Source: Chlorobium sp.
GTDB lineage: Bacteria > Bacteroidota > Chlorobiia > Chlorobiales > Chlorobiaceae
Reading direction: 5' to 3'
DNA: 64,000 bases
Assembly (NCBI GenBank): GCA_005862285.1
Contig: SZXW01000008.1
Span: forward strand, 1-64,000
In this document: in pieces, positions 1 through 9,014 of the stretch
How the letters are laid out: every line of letters begins with the position of its first letter
How positions within the stretch are numbered: position 1 is the first letter of the stretch
Notes under the pieces: model-generated
What the model was told of the DNA's origin: nothing
The model's database searches: none
What the model saw: the letters and a program-made list of their open reading frames with translations, nothing else
Position numbers and translations under genes: made by a program

Positions 1-129
1 ATTGTTTTAAAAAAAATTTAAACCCATTCTTATTGTTATTTTTATTTTTTAAAAACCTGATAAATATCGATTGGTATTGGTATTATATTATCAGTCTTTT
101 AACACCATTCAATAGGTATTATTACGGAT

Positions 130-150
130 ATCAATCTTTATTTGATTGAT
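130..150. repeat. Short inverted repeat in AT-rich leader region
   Basis: A 7-base arm ATCAATC is followed by seven A/T-rich bases and its exact complement GATTGAT. It sits in the AT-rich 238 bases between the window edge and the 3' end of the RidA-family gene. There is no T-run on either side, so it is not a clear terminator. Nothing coding is seen in positions 1-238. Confidence 0.3.
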
Positions 151-238
151 CTATAATATGATATCTATTGCTTTATAGAGCTGGATGGCAGGCGTGACAA
201 TGACTTGAAAATGGATGATTTTATGGCAGATTAACCGT

Positions 239-715
239 TCACGAAAAACCTCTGCAGCAAACAATAAGCTCAAGCTCAAGACTTGCATCGAGCGGCAGTT
301 CCGCTACCCCGACAGCGCTTCTTGTATGACTGCCCTTTTCACCAAAGATCTCTCTTATCAGCGAGGATGCACCGTTTGCAACAAGGTGCTGGCTGGAAAA
401 GAACGATTCACTTGCAACATACAGCGTAAGCTTGACTATCTGCTCGATGCACTCAAGGGTACCGGTAACTGATTTTATTGCGGCAAGCGCATTGAGAAGT
501 GCGATACGGGAAGCAGCAGCAGCATGTTCCTGGTTAATCTCGTTGACCTTTCCTTTTCCCCCGAGTTCTATTAACTTACCGCCAACGAGAGGAAGCTGGC
601 CTGATGTATAGACAAGATTGCCTGTACGGACAGCCGGGCTGTAAAGACCAGCAGGTGTTGCCGGTTGAGGAAGAATGAAACCTGCTTTTACGATGTTTTC
701 TTCAATGGTGCTCAT
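239..715 (-). CDS. RidA/YjgF family protein
   Basis: A 158-aa soluble protein of the RidA (YjgF/YER057c/UK114) family. Members form trimers and many hydrolyse reactive enamine or imine intermediates released by PLP enzymes. The family core is visible as the YTSGQLP strand near residue 36 and the C-terminal TRSAVGV...[10 protein letters not shown] block, whose arginine (about residue 132) matches the substrate-carboxylate-binding arginine of RidA. It is about 30 residues longer than E. coli RidA, as in the longer Rid subgroup, so deaminase activity is not guaranteed. The ATG at 715 is chosen because the family N-terminus follows directly. It is divergent from the thiamine cluster and appears monocistronic. 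Confidence 0.85.
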   Translation of the reverse strand: MSTIEENIVKAGFILPQPATPAGLYSPAVRTGNLVYTSGQLPLVGGKLIELGGKGKVNEINQEHAAAASRIALLNALAAIKSVTGTLECIEQIVKLTLYVASESFFSSQHLVANGASSLIREIFGEKGSHTRSAVGVAELPLDASLELELIVCCRGFS

Positions 716-843
716 GGGGCAAGATGATTAAAATATGAACGGGCAGCTTCCCTTTAGTCATATACCTGATGAAAACTCTGCTGTTTGCTGACACTTTTTA
801 AAGTATTTATCATCGCGGAAAAAACAAAGTTTCCAGACCATTC

Positions 844-1491
844 ATGTATATCGAAACAAAGAATAAGTCCCCGCTGCCCCGCATCTGTATCGTCAGCAGC
901 GGCATGGAAAGCGATCTGGAAACATCTCCACTGATCTCACTGCTGAAGCATCTCCCCGAGATGACCCCCTGCATGGTACAGATAAGGGAAAAACATCTCG
1001 ATGCAAAACATCTCTATACGCTCTGCTGTGAAGCAAAAGAACTCGATCTGCCATCAGGTACCCTGCTACTGCTCAATGAAAGGACAGACATCGCATCAGC
1101 GGCGGAAATTGACGGTGTTCACCTTCCGGAAAGTGGGTGCTCTCCTGAAAAAATGCGAACCTTTGCTCCCGGGCTGATTTATGGCCGCAGCGTTCATTCC
1201 ATGGAATCGGCACGTATTGCCGAGGATTCCGGTGCGGATTTTCTGTTCTTCGGTCCGGTTTTCGATACACCCTCGAAACGTAAATACGGTAACCCTCAGG
1301 GCCTTGAAAAACTGGAAAAACTTTGCAATACCACTGCCCTTCCGGTCTATGCGATCGGAGGAGTTAATCCTGAAAACGCTGGATCATGCAGGAAGCGCGG
1401 TGCATTCGGTATGGCCGCACTCTCTCTCTTTCACGATATTCCCGGGCTTGCCCGTACTATTGAACATCTCTACAGAATATGGCAATATTGA
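844..1491 (+). CDS. TenI-like / thiamine-phosphate synthase-like protein
   Basis: A 215-aa TIM-barrel protein of the ThiE/TenI superfamily. ThiE joins the pyrimidine and thiazole halves of thiamine, while TenI is a thiazole tautomerase. Visible motifs are VQIREK (phosphate/substrate strand), LLNERTD, DGVHLPE, and FFGPVFDTPSK followed by YAIGGV near the C-terminus. The GPVFDTPSK form and the weaker pyrimidine-site motifs look more TenI-like than the second copy just downstream. It overlaps that copy by 13 bases, so the two are almost certainly cotranslated with thiD. No TPP riboswitch was recognised in the 128 bases upstream. Superfamily assignment is firm; the exact reaction is inferred. Confidence 0.8.
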   Translation: MYIETKNKSPLPRICIVSSGMESDLETSPLISLLKHLPEMTPCMVQIREKHLDAKHLYTLCCEAKELDLPSGTLLLLNERTDIASAAEIDGVHLPESGCSPEKMRTFAPGLIYGRSVHSMESARIAEDSGADFLFFGPVFDTPSKRKYGNPQGLEKLEKLCNTTALPVYAIGGVNPENAGSCRKRGAFGMAALSLFHDIPGLARTIEHLYRIWQY

Positions 1492-2108
1492 AACTGGCAT
1501 TACCTTTTCTCTGCGTTATAACTGACGAGGGCCTTTGCCCAGTTACGACCGCCCGTAAAGCTCTCGAAGGAGGCGCATCGATGATCCAGCTCAGGAACAA
1601 AACCGCTTCATGCAGTCAACTCTTGTCCTGGGGGTGTGAAATCCGGGAACTGTGCAGGATGCATGGCGCTCTTTTCATCATGAACGACAGGATAGATGTT
1701 GCGCTGGCAAGTTCTGCAGACGGCGTTCATCTCGGACAACTGGACATCCCGGTAAAAGCCGCCAGAAAAATGCTCGGAGGCAAACTGATCATTGGCGTAT
1801 CAGCTTCTTCGCCGGCCGAAGCGCTTCAGGCCCAGCAGGACGGGGCAGATTATATCGGTTTCGGCCATATTTTTCCAACCTCTTCCAAAGAGAAATCCTA
1901 TGCTCCGGTAGGAACAGAAATGCTTGAAAAAACAGCTTCAATTCTCTCCATTCCTCTCATCGCAATCGGGGGAATCGATGCCGGAAATGCCTCTTCGGTC
2001 ATATCGGCAGGAGCCTCGGGCATCGCTGTAATTTCGGCTGTAACAAGAGCTGATTCACCTGCCGAAGCCGCAAACAATCTGGTAAGGATCTTAAAATATC
2101 GGGAGTAA
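1479..2108 (+). CDS. thiE: Thiamine-phosphate synthase
   Basis: A 209-aa ThiE that condenses HMP-pyrophosphate with thiazole phosphate to thiamine monophosphate. Motifs in order: MIQLRNK (about residue 35), FIMNDRIDVA, ADGVHLGQ, IIGVSASS, DYIGFGHIFPTSSK, and the C-terminal phosphate-binding LIAIGGI and GIAVISAV strands. These match canonical ThiE better than the preceding paralogue. The start overlaps that gene by 13 bases. The stop TAA shares its last base with the thiD ATG, and GGAG lies just before, so translation is probably coupled. Confidence 0.9.
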   Translation: MAILKLALPFLCVITDEGLCPVTTARKALEGGASMIQLRNKTASCSQLLSWGCEIRELCRMHGALFIMNDRIDVALASSADGVHLGQLDIPVKAARKMLGGKLIIGVSASSPAEALQAQQDGADYIGFGHIFPTSSKEKSYAPVGTEMLEKTASILSIPLIAIGGIDAGNASSVISAGASGIAVISAVTRADSPAEAANNLVRILKYRE

Positions 2109-2920
2109 TGACAAAACCCTATACAACTGTTCTAACGATCGCCGGATCGGATGGAAGCGGTGGCGCCGGAATCCAGGCAGATCTGAAAACATTTGCTGCA
2201 CTTGGATGTTACGGACTGTCGGTTATAACCGCAGTTACATCCCAGAATACAATGGGCGTAAAGGAAGTTTTCACACTTGATAACAAATCCATTCTGTCAC
2301 AATGCAGGACAATCGCTGAGGATATCCGAATAGATGCAGTCAAGATCGGCATGATCGGCAATGGTGAAAATATTGTGGCAATTGCTGCTTTTCTGAAAGA
2401 ACTTGCCGGTAAACCTCCGGTTATTCTTGATACGGTCCTCGGATCCTCCGGGGGGCAGACGCTTCTTCAGAAAAACGCCGTGAAGTTGATGGTTAAAGAG
2501 CTTTTTCCTCTTGCAACCGTTGTGACTCCTAACCTGCCGGAAACCATCGTCCTGACCGGAATGAAAAAAACTCCTGAAACAAGGGAATCCATCGAGAAGG
2601 CAGCCGTAGCCCTGCTTGAAACAGGTGCTGCCTCGGTCCTTGTGAAAGGAGGACATGGCGCAGGAAATGAATGCAGCGACTGCCTTGCTCTGAATGGCAG
2701 TTTTTTCTGGTTCAGTTCGAATAGAGTCAAAACTGAAAACACACACGGAACAGGATGCACTCTATCGTCAGCCATCGCGGCATTTATGGCAAAGGGATTT
2801 CCATTACATTCAGCGGTCGAACAAGCGAAAGCTTATCTGACGGAAGCGCTTGCAGCCGGAGCAGCCTGGCGGCTCGGCCATGGAAACGGGCCGCTGCATC
2901 ACTGCTACAGGTACTGGTGA
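2108..2920 (+). CDS. thiD: Hydroxymethylpyrimidine/phosphomethylpyrimidine kinase
   Basis: A 270-aa ribokinase-fold kinase that phosphorylates HMP twice to give HMP-pyrophosphate, the substrate of ThiE. The N-terminal TIAGSDGSGGAGIQAD motif (about residues 10-25) is diagnostic. The C-terminal NTHGTGCTLSSAIAA carries the anion hole and catalytic aspartate region, though the usual D appears as G-T-G-C in this short motif. The length is normal for ThiD. It is the last gene of the three-gene thiamine run and converges on the UDP-glucose dehydrogenase gene 15 bases away. No thiG, thiS or thiC is in view. Confidence 0.93.
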   Translation: MTKPYTTVLTIAGSDGSGGAGIQADLKTFAALGCYGLSVITAVTSQNTMGVKEVFTLDNKSILSQCRTIAEDIRIDAVKIGMIGNGENIVAIAAFLKELAGKPPVILDTVLGSSGGQTLLQKNAVKLMVKELFPLATVVTPNLPETIVLTGMKKTPETRESIEKAAVALLETGAASVLVKGGHGAGNECSDCLALNGSFFWFSSNRVKTENTHGTGCTLSSAIAAFMAKGFPLHSAVEQAKAYLTEALAAGAAWRLGHGNGPLHHCYRYW

Positions 2921-2935
2921 GGGGGAATGGGTAAA

Positions 2936-2952
2936 TCAACGCTCAGCGTTGA
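2936..2952. repeat. Perfect inverted repeat at the convergent gene ends
   Basis: Eight-base arms TCAACGCT and AGCGTTGA flank a single C. The repeat covers the stop codon of the UDP-glucose dehydrogenase gene and lies 15 bases past thiD. There is no U-run, so a terminator role is only possible. Confidence 0.3.
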
Positions 2953-4282
2953 GACCCCTTGGCACCCGGCCGATGGAATAGTAGGCAAATCCGGCTTGTT
3001 CCATGAAATCCGGGCTGTAAATATTCCTGCCGTCGAATATGACCGGATGCACAAGGTCACGTTTGATCATATCGAAGTCCGGGCTCCGGAAAACAAGCCA
3101 TTCCGTAAGAACAACAAGTGCATGCGAACCCTTGACGGCATCCTCCGGGTTATGGGCAAAATAAATTTCCTCGCGTTCTCCGTATATCTTTTTTGCCTCC
3201 TTCATGGCAACCGGATCGTAAACCCTTACGGCTGCGCCTTCGTCGAGCAGTTCGTCGATCACCCGCCGGCTCGGTGCTTCGCGCATGTCATCGGTATTTG
3301 GCTTGAACGCAAGACCCCATACGGCAAAGACATGGCCGTTCAGCTCAGAGCCGAAATGAGATTTTATCTTCCTGACGATACTGCTTTTCTGGTCGTGGTT
3401 GACCGCCTCTACAGCCTGCAGGATTCTTGAATGGTAACCATGCTTATGGGCTGTTCTTTCGAGAGCCTGAACATCTTTCGGGAAACATGAACCGCCGTAA
3501 CCAACCCCTGGATAGATGAAGGAAAACCCGATCCTCGAATCAGACCCGATACCTCTGCGTACGGCTTCTACGTCCGCACCCACCCGCTCTGCAATGTTGG
3601 CGATCTCGTTCATGAAGCTGATTTTTGTAGCCAGCATGGCATTGGCCGCATATTTGGTCAGTTCTGCAGAACGGATATCCATGGCGATGAACCGCTCATG
3701 GCTCCGGTTGAATGGAGAATAGAGGAACCGTAAAAGCTCTTTCGTCCTTGGATCGTCCACGCCCACAACGATGCGTTCGGGCTTCATGAAATCGCTGATC
3801 GCATCCCCTTCCTTGAGAAACTCCGGATTTGAAACGACATCAAAATCAATGTCGATATTTCTTTCCGAAAGCACCGAGCTGATTTTTTCCCTGACGAGAT
3901 CTGCCGTTCCGACAGGAACGGTCGATTTATTGATGACGATACGGTATTCGTTCATATGCTTCCCGATACTTTCGGCAACGCTCAGTACATGCCGCAAATC
4001 GGCGGAACCGTCTTCATCGGGAGGGGTTCCGACTGCTATGAATTGAAAGAGGCCGAAATCGACACCTTCCTGAATATCAGTAGTAAAGCGGAGACGTCCG
4101 TCCCGGGAATTTTCGGCAATAAGCTCTTCGAGACCGGGTTCATGAATGGGAATGATGCCTTCCTTGAGATTCTGGATCTTTTTCTGGTCAATGTCAACAC
4201 AAAGCACGTCGTTGCCGACTTCTGCAAAACAGGCTCCGGTTACAAGACCTACATAACCGGAACCGAAAATCGTGATTTTCAT
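2936..4282 (-). CDS. UDP-glucose 6-dehydrogenase
   Basis: A 448-aa NAD-dependent UDP-glucose/GDP-mannose dehydrogenase family enzyme that oxidises UDP-glucose to UDP-glucuronate for polysaccharide synthesis. The N-terminal Rossmann motif GSGYVG (residues 7-12) is followed by the TVPVGT and NPEFLKEG blocks. The catalytic cysteine is C266 in [10 protein letters not shown]. The C-terminal nucleotide-binding domain starts near [12 protein letters not shown]. The length is typical for the bacterial Ugd/TuaD type. The ATG at 4282 places the Rossmann strand at residue 3. No other sugar-nucleotide genes adjoin it, so the polysaccharide it serves is not visible. Confidence 0.93.
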   Translation of the reverse strand: MKITIFGSGYVGLVTGACFAEVGNDVLCVDIDQKKIQNLKEGIIPIHEPGLEELIAENSRDGRLRFTTDIQEGVDFGLFQFIAVGTPPDEDGSADLRHVLSVAESIGKHMNEYRIVINKSTVPVGTADLVREKISSVLSERNIDIDFDVVSNPEFLKEGDAISDFMKPERIVVGVDDPRTKELLRFLYSPFNRSHERFIAMDIRSAELTKYAANAMLATKISFMNEIANIAERVGADVEAVRRGIGSDSRIGFSFIYPGVGYGGSCFPKDVQALERTAHKHGYHSRILQAVEAVNHDQKSSIVRKIKSHFGSELNGHVFAVWGLAFKPNTDDMREAPSRRVIDELLDEGAAVRVYDPVAMKEAKKIYGEREEIYFAHNPEDAVKGSHALVVLTEWLVFRSPDFDMIKRDLVHPVIFDGRNIYSPDFMEQAGFAYYSIGRVPRGLNAER

Positions 4283-4338
4283 GAATTAAACTTCAGATAA
4301 GCTTTTTGCTGGTTAAGGAAATTCAATAAACACCTTCC

Positions 4339-5187
4339 TTACTCGACAACGATCACCAGACACCGTGATTTCTGCCAGAAAGCATTTTCATCACGGATAA
4401 GGAGGATTGAAGACGATTTTCCTCCAACGAGCTCGTATGATCCTGCAGTATGGGGGGTAAGGATTCTCAGGCTTTTCAACGGTTTATTGAAATACAGATC
4501 CCTTGTCTCTGTTATATCGATTTTGTTGAAAATTTTGATATTGAAATCCGGAGCAATCCGGGCATCGCTTCCGAACAATTTCTCGAGCGGATTACCGCGG
4601 ACCAGAATGCCTTTGGAAACCAGCTCATCAACTGTCCCGGTGATGTAATAGGCCGTATAGATCTGGGTTTCCTGCTCTTGAATGAACTGATCAAGCACAT
4701 CGACTGTCGAGCGAAGCGATGATACCTGTTTGTTTAAATTCTGAACCTGCCCTTTCAGTGTCTGTACCTCACTGTCTTTGGTGTTGATCGCCGCTTTCAT
4801 CTCCATGACAAGCTTGTCAAGAGAAGCTAACCGATAAGCCGATGAACGATTCTCTTCTTCAAGTTTTTTAATGAGGTTTTTACTTGCTGACAGCGTGGAA
4901 TCGATAAAACGGATACTTGCCGCAATATCCTTCCCAATTTGTGTGACATTGGTGGATTCCTTGTTCTCGATGCCTGAGGAGAGACGTTCGACGACGGCCT
5001 CTTTCTGCTGAATTCTTCCGAGATTCTTCTGAACCTGCGCAAGAATAGCCATCATCGATTCCATCTGCTCCTGCCGTGGATCGGTTTTTGGCTTTTCAGG
5101 AGAACAGGCTGAAAGCATCACAAGGAAAGCTAAAAATATAACCCCTGCAATCCTGGGATGATAATCCTTTACAGGCAGTGAATCCAT
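4339..5187 (-). CDS. Coiled-coil lipoprotein of unknown function
   Basis: A 282-aa predicted lipoprotein that I do not recognise by family. A basic N-terminus and hydrophobic stretch end in a lipobox LSAC near residue 28, followed by SPEKPK. Residues of roughly 50-170 are heptad-rich ([19 protein letters not shown]) and probably form a long coiled coil. A compact C-terminal domain has GxLV-type strands ending in VIVVE. The ATG at 5187 is preferred over one 30 bases upstream because it leaves a normal signal peptide. It overlaps the preceding lipase-like gene by 19 bases, so they are likely cotranscribed. A cell-envelope role is inferred only from the signal. Confidence 0.75.
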   Translation of the reverse strand: MDSLPVKDYHPRIAGVIFLAFLVMLSACSPEKPKTDPRQEQMESMMAILAQVQKNLGRIQQKEAVVERLSSGIENKESTNVTQIGKDIAASIRFIDSTLSASKNLIKKLEEENRSSAYRLASLDKLVMEMKAAINTKDSEVQTLKGQVQNLNKQVSSLRSTVDVLDQFIQEQETQIYTAYYITGTVDELVSKGILVRGNPLEKLFGSDARIAPDFNIKIFNKIDITETRDLYFNKPLKSLRILTPHTAGSYELVGGKSSSILLIRDENAFWQKSRCLVIVVE

Positions 5188-5873
5188 TGTTCTATCCCTT
5201 CTTTTGTGCCATACCACCTGGTATGTGGTGTTGGAAGATGTTCCGCATCTGCAATAATGACATTATCGGCGCCATCAAGAAAACAGCTGGATGCCGGGAC
5301 TATGCCGTCTCCGGCAACGTTGCCGTCTTCCTGAACATTCCTGTAAAACTGAAAACACATTCTTTCGACAAAACTTCCCTGTGAATTGCCATGATACTTA
5401 TTACTGACAACAGAAACAACATGGCAACGCTTAAAAAAATCCGCACGGAGATGTTTAAATATAAAATCCGTCTTTATCTTTGCATAATGCTCATGAGTAT
5501 GATAAGGCGTTCCAAGAGTAATGAGTTTTCCCACTGCGCGCCCTGAATTGTATGCATCACCCTGAAAAGGCTGCTCGAGCAGGTAAATCAGGGCTACCGT
5601 CCCTCCCCCGCTGTGCGCGACAATAGTTACAGGTTCACCGGGAAATTTCCTCGTCATCTCCCTTACCGTCCGGTCAACGGCTTTCATGACCCTGTTTGTC
5701 GATTTTTCTGGGGAAGGAGGAAATCCTACCCAGTCAACAAGATTAACCTGAGCGATGGCTATTTTACCGGCTGGCAAATACCCTGAAAAGACGTCTTTCA
5801 TGATGCTGTAAAGCGAATCCCAGAATAAGACGCCGGGAATGATCACAACAGGGTTTTGCGGAACTTCTTTCAT
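5169..5873 (-). CDS. Lipase-like alpha/beta hydrolase
   Basis: A 234-aa alpha/beta-hydrolase fold protein. The first strand [12 protein letters not shown] is near the N-terminus. The nucleophile elbow reads AHSGGG with Ser88, in the position of GxSxG and of the PGAP1/lipase class. Asp and His candidates follow in DGIVPASS and in [20 protein letters not shown] is the usual strand after the elbow in triacylglycerol lipases. No signal peptide is seen, so it is probably cytoplasmic or peripheral. It overlaps the downstream lipoprotein gene by 19 bases and follows pepA by 64. The substrate is unknown. Confidence 0.75.
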   Translation of the reverse strand: MKEVPQNPVVIIPGVLFWDSLYSIMKDVFSGYLPAGKIAIAQVNLVDWVGFPPSPEKSTNRVMKAVDRTVREMTRKFPGEPVTIVAHSGGGTVALIYLLEQPFQGDAYNSGRAVGKLITLGTPYHTHEHYAKIKTDFIFKHLRADFFKRCHVVSVVSNKYHGNSQGSFVERMCFQFYRNVQEDGNVAGDGIVPASSCFLDGADNVIIADAEHLPTPHTRWYGTKEGIEQWIHCL

Positions 5874-5937
5874 AACTGCTCAGGATTTTTTGGGGCGTTC
5901 GAATAATATTTTCAGCCTCGCAGACGAATGATGACCT

Positions 5938-7449
5938 TCAGCACCATTTTTTCATTACCTCTATAAGAAGACTCACACCGAAACCAGTTCCTCCTGTTAT
6001 TTTTCCTGCACTTTTGGCATTGAAGGCCGGACCTGCGATATCGATATGCGCCCATTTCTTGTGGCCGTCGATAAACTTCTCGAGGAATTTGGCTGCTGTT
6101 ACTGAGCCGGCTCCGCGTCCTCCTGTATTGTTGACATCGGCAATATCGGATTTGATCTGTTCATCATAGAGAGCCCAGAGCGGCATCCGCCAGACCTTTT
6201 CTCCGGTCAGTTCACCAGCCATGAATATATCTTCCGCAAGCTTGTCGTCATTACTGAACAGTCCCGCTACAGCGTTACCCAGTGCGACAATGCAGGCACC
6301 GGTCAATGTTGCAAGGTCTATAATAACATCCGGCTTGTACTTTTCCTTCGCATAGGTCAGCGCATCGGCAAGAATGAGACGTCCTTCGGCATCGGTGTTA
6401 CCTACTTCGACCGTTATGCCCGAATAGGTAGTAATCACATCCCCTGGCTTCATAGCTGTACCGCTGGGCATATTGTCGGTTGAGGGAATAAATCCGATGA
6501 CATGCAGAGGAAGCTCCAGGCGGGCTGCAGCCTCGATAGCGCCAAGAACACTAGCCGCTCCGGACATATCGGATTTCATTTCGCCCATTCCTTCCGCGGG
6601 CTTCAGCGAAATACCGCCCGAATCGAAAGTGATGCCTTTTCCGACAAGTGCGACTGTTAATTTTCCCTTCCCTTTCGGTTTATAGTCGAGGATGGTGAAA
6701 GTCGGGGGAAAGAAACTCCCCTTGTTGACCGAAAGCAGGCCGCCCATGCCAAGTGCCTCTATTTCCTTTTTCTGAAGGACAGTTACAGAATAACCATATT
6801 TTTTACCGGACTCTTTGGCCGCTTTGGCAAGGTCCTCTGCCTGCAGCATATTTCCGGGAAGATTGACAAGATCCCTCGCCATATTCCGGCATGAACCGAC
6901 AATTCTGCCTATTTCGGCGCCCTTTCCGATTTCTTCCGAAATCCCTTCTTCCGAACAGAGAATCAGTTCTTCAATCTCTTTTACTTTACATTCGGATTTC
7001 TTCTTGTCAAGTTTACCACTTTTCAGACGGTCAAAACGGTATGAACCGGTATAACAACCTTGAACAAAGGTAGAAGTAAGTGACGAAATATCCTGCCCTG
7101 TAGCTTCGGCAAGAACCGGGATACGTGAAAAATCAGCCGCAAGCTTTTCCACCTTGAGATCAAGTGCTTTTGAAGCGATGGAAAGTGAGGCTTTTCTCCA
7201 GTCATCGACTGATTTTCCTTCACCGAGACCGAGAAGCGCGATTCTTCCTGATGAACTTCCGGAACTGCAGCCATACAATACAACCACTTCACCTGCATCC
7301 GCCTTGAAATCCTTTACTGCAACGAGTTCAATGCCGAACCCTGAAAGTTTTTTATCCGCTTCACTTTTCAACTCCCGGCTGCTGAAGGGCAACACAAGAA
7401 GATCTGCATCAACATTATCAAGTCCGCAAGTTTTGACTGTAACTTTCAT
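5938..7449 (-). CDS. pepA: Leucyl aminopeptidase (M17)
   Basis: A 503-aa cytosol aminopeptidase that removes N-terminal residues from peptides. The variable N-terminal domain (1-170) precedes the catalytic domain. Two-metal-site residues are visible: K271 and D276 in VGKGITFDSGG, D294 in MKSDMSGAA, and the signature NTDAEGRL at 351-358 carrying the metal-binding Asp/Glu and catalytic Arg. The length is normal for PepA. It stands on the minus strand between the DHH phosphoesterase and the lipase genes, 63-64 bases from each, and may share a transcript with them. Confidence 0.95.
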   Translation of the reverse strand: MKVTVKTCGLDNVDADLLVLPFSSRELKSEADKKLSGFGIELVAVKDFKADAGEVVVLYGCSSGSSSGRIALLGLGEGKSVDDWRKASLSIASKALDLKVEKLAADFSRIPVLAEATGQDISSLTSTFVQGCYTGSYRFDRLKSGKLDKKKSECKVKEIEELILCSEEGISEEIGKGAEIGRIVGSCRNMARDLVNLPGNMLQAEDLAKAAKESGKKYGYSVTVLQKKEIEALGMGGLLSVNKGSFFPPTFTILDYKPKGKGKLTVALVGKGITFDSGGISLKPAEGMGEMKSDMSGAASVLGAIEAAARLELPLHVIGFIPSTDNMPSGTAMKPGDVITTYSGITVEVGNTDAEGRLILADALTYAKEKYKPDVIIDLATLTGACIVALGNAVAGLFSNDDKLAEDIFMAGELTGEKVWRMPLWALYDEQIKSDIADVNNTGGRGAGSVTAAKFLEKFIDGHKKWAHIDIAGPAFNAKSAGKITGGTGFGVSLLIEVMKKWC

Positions 7450-7512
7450 AGCTGCATTAATAGTTATTTGTGCCTGAATATTGAATACCGTTTTTCTGTT
7501 TCCTGATAAGAG

Positions 7513-8571
7513 CTAATCACCCTGTTCCCTGAGAAACGTCCTTACATCCTCAAGCAGCACTTTCCGGGCTTTTTCCGAGGAAAACGCGAAAAGGCAGCCT
7601 GCTGCGTTCATATGACCACCACCGCCGTATTTCTTGGCAAGCTGATTGACATATATTTTTCCGCGCGACCTGAAACTCGCCTTTGTCCTGCCGTCAGTCA
7701 TTTCAACAATAAGTATGGCTATTTTGACAGTTGGCACACTCAGGAGGTACCTGATGATAAGATCGGTATCGAAAAGCCTGCTGCCGGTGGACTTGATCAT
7801 ATCCTGCGATATGAAGAGCCATGAAACAAGGCCGTTGTCAAGGATAGTTATTGAGCTCAATGCCGCTCCAAGCAGCTTGAGAGCCGCAGGTGTCAGGGAA
7901 TTGTAGATTTTATCATAGAGCCCGGCCGGATCTGCCCCTTTGCTGACAAGATCGCCCGCAAGCCGGTAGACGTAGGGGGTCGTTTTGGGAAAGCGGAAAG
8001 ACCCTGTGTCGGTCATCACCGCCACATACAATGCTTCCGCGATCTCAGGTGTGAAAATCTCACGCCCGATATGTTCCTGAAGGGCATAGACAAGATCGTA
8101 GACAAGTTCTCCTGTTGAAGAGGCATACCGTTCGCAAACCATGACATCGGCAAAATCCTCCGGTTCGAGATGATGATCAACACAGAGAATTTTCAGCCGG
8201 CCAAGCTCCTTCGAGAAACTCACATGTGGCCAGAGAGCTCCCATTCTTTCTTTAAGGTTGGCATCGAGAAGAACAAGTACGTCACACAACGACAAATTCT
8301 GGATTGCATCCTCATCCTTCGGGTTGAACAGGCTTATCGGATGATACCCCTTTAAAAACTGGTAATTGGGAGGCACCTCGGTCGGATTGACAATATCAAC
8401 CTGTTTGCCAAGTGCCGTAAGCAGAAGGGCAAGTGCAACTTCGCAGCCAAGACCATCACCATCGGAATTTTCATGTGTGGTGATGACAACATGCTGAGCT
8501 TCGAGCAAAGGCTCTATCAACAGAGTCCATTCTTTGGGCTGAAGGCTGCGGCTATACTCCGGAAGTATCAT
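7513..8571 (-). CDS. DHH-family phosphoesterase (NrnA/pAp-phosphatase type)
   Basis: A 352-aa DHH/DHHA1 protein. Metal-binding motif I is HENSDGDGLG (H33, D37, D39). The DHH motif itself is in LCVDHHLEPED, and a second aspartate follows in VAVMTDTGSFRFPKTT. The C-terminal DHHA1 domain has the RSRGKIYVNQLAKKYGGGGHMNAAG substrate-binding glycine loop. This architecture matches bifunctional oligoribonuclease/pAp phosphatases, which degrade nanoRNA and 3'-phosphoadenosine 5'-phosphate. That activity is inferred from the family. It may head the transcript running into pepA. Confidence 0.85.
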   Translation of the reverse strand: MILPEYSRSLQPKEWTLLIEPLLEAQHVVITTHENSDGDGLGCEVALALLLTALGKQVDIVNPTEVPPNYQFLKGYHPISLFNPKDEDAIQNLSLCDVLVLLDANLKERMGALWPHVSFSKELGRLKILCVDHHLEPEDFADVMVCERYASSTGELVYDLVYALQEHIGREIFTPEIAEALYVAVMTDTGSFRFPKTTPYVYRLAGDLVSKGADPAGLYDKIYNSLTPAALKLLGAALSSITILDNGLVSWLFISQDMIKSTGSRLFDTDLIIRYLLSVPTVKIAILIVEMTDGRTKASFRSRGKIYVNQLAKKYGGGGHMNAAGCLFAFSSEKARKVLLEDVRTFLREQGD

Positions 8572-8767
8572 CAGAATGGTGTAACTTTAACAAAAAATAT
8601 TGCCTAATCTATATTTTTTTATGCGATACGGAAAACGCAATATTGATAATTTCAGGAATAGAGAAGGATTGTCAAAGGATTCAAAAGCGAAACTGCCGCA
8701 TTCTTTATATACAAATCTGGTTGATGGTCATTACGGATATTCCCTCTCAATCGACTCTCAATATGCA

Positions 8768-8810
8768 ACATCAACGTCTCTGCGCTTCAAGCCGTTTGCC
8801 CTGTTGATGT
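8768..8810. repeat. Inverted repeat with 27-base loop
   Basis: The arm ACATCAAC at 8768-8775 is exactly complementary to GTTGATGT at 8803-8810. It could close a stem over 27 bases, and it lies 30 bases before the second structured element. Confidence 0.4.
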
Positions 8811-8840
8811 AAAATGATAAATATTTTTCACCCTGGAGCG

Positions 8841-8890
8841 TTTTTATCGCATTCTCCATCTTCCGCCGTTTTACCGGCGGACGATAAAAA
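8841..8890. ncRNA. Possible structured RNA element (two-stem hairpin)
   Basis: The outer arms TTTTTATCG (8841-8849) and CGATAAAAA (8882-8890) pair perfectly over nine bases. Inside them CCGCCG (8863-8868) and CGGCGG (8875-8880) form a six-base GC stem with a TTTTAC loop. The 13-base bulge on the left side makes it unlike a simple terminator. It lies 125 bases upstream of rlmN and could be a leader element or a small RNA. No known family was recognised. Confidence 0.3.
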
Positions 8891-9014
8891 GTAATCCTGA
8901 AGGCAATTCCAGACGTTGAAACGGATAAATCCGGGAATACGTATCTATTTTGACAAGTAACGCCTATGCGGCGCCATTCGTATATTCCATTTTTGATATG
9001 TTAGAACGTATTCG

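Larger units (their letters stand above)
8572..9014. other. 443-base intergenic region with two strong inverted repeats
   Basis: This is the divergent gap between the DHH phosphoesterase (minus) and rlmN (plus). No convincing coding frame is seen. It contains two strong inverted repeats, at 8768-8810 and 8841-8890, annotated separately. The remainder holds ordinary AT-rich promoter-like sequence, including a TTGACA at 8950-8955 without a well-spaced -10. Confidence 0.4.

Noticed and set aside
716-843. Possible TPP riboswitch before the thiamine genes
   Set aside because: An ACCTGAT string occurs, but the paired CTGAGA element and the supporting stems are not present.
8950-8986. Sigma-70 promoter for rlmN
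   Set aside because: TTGACA is present, but the nearest TATATT lies 25 bases away, too far for a normal spacer.
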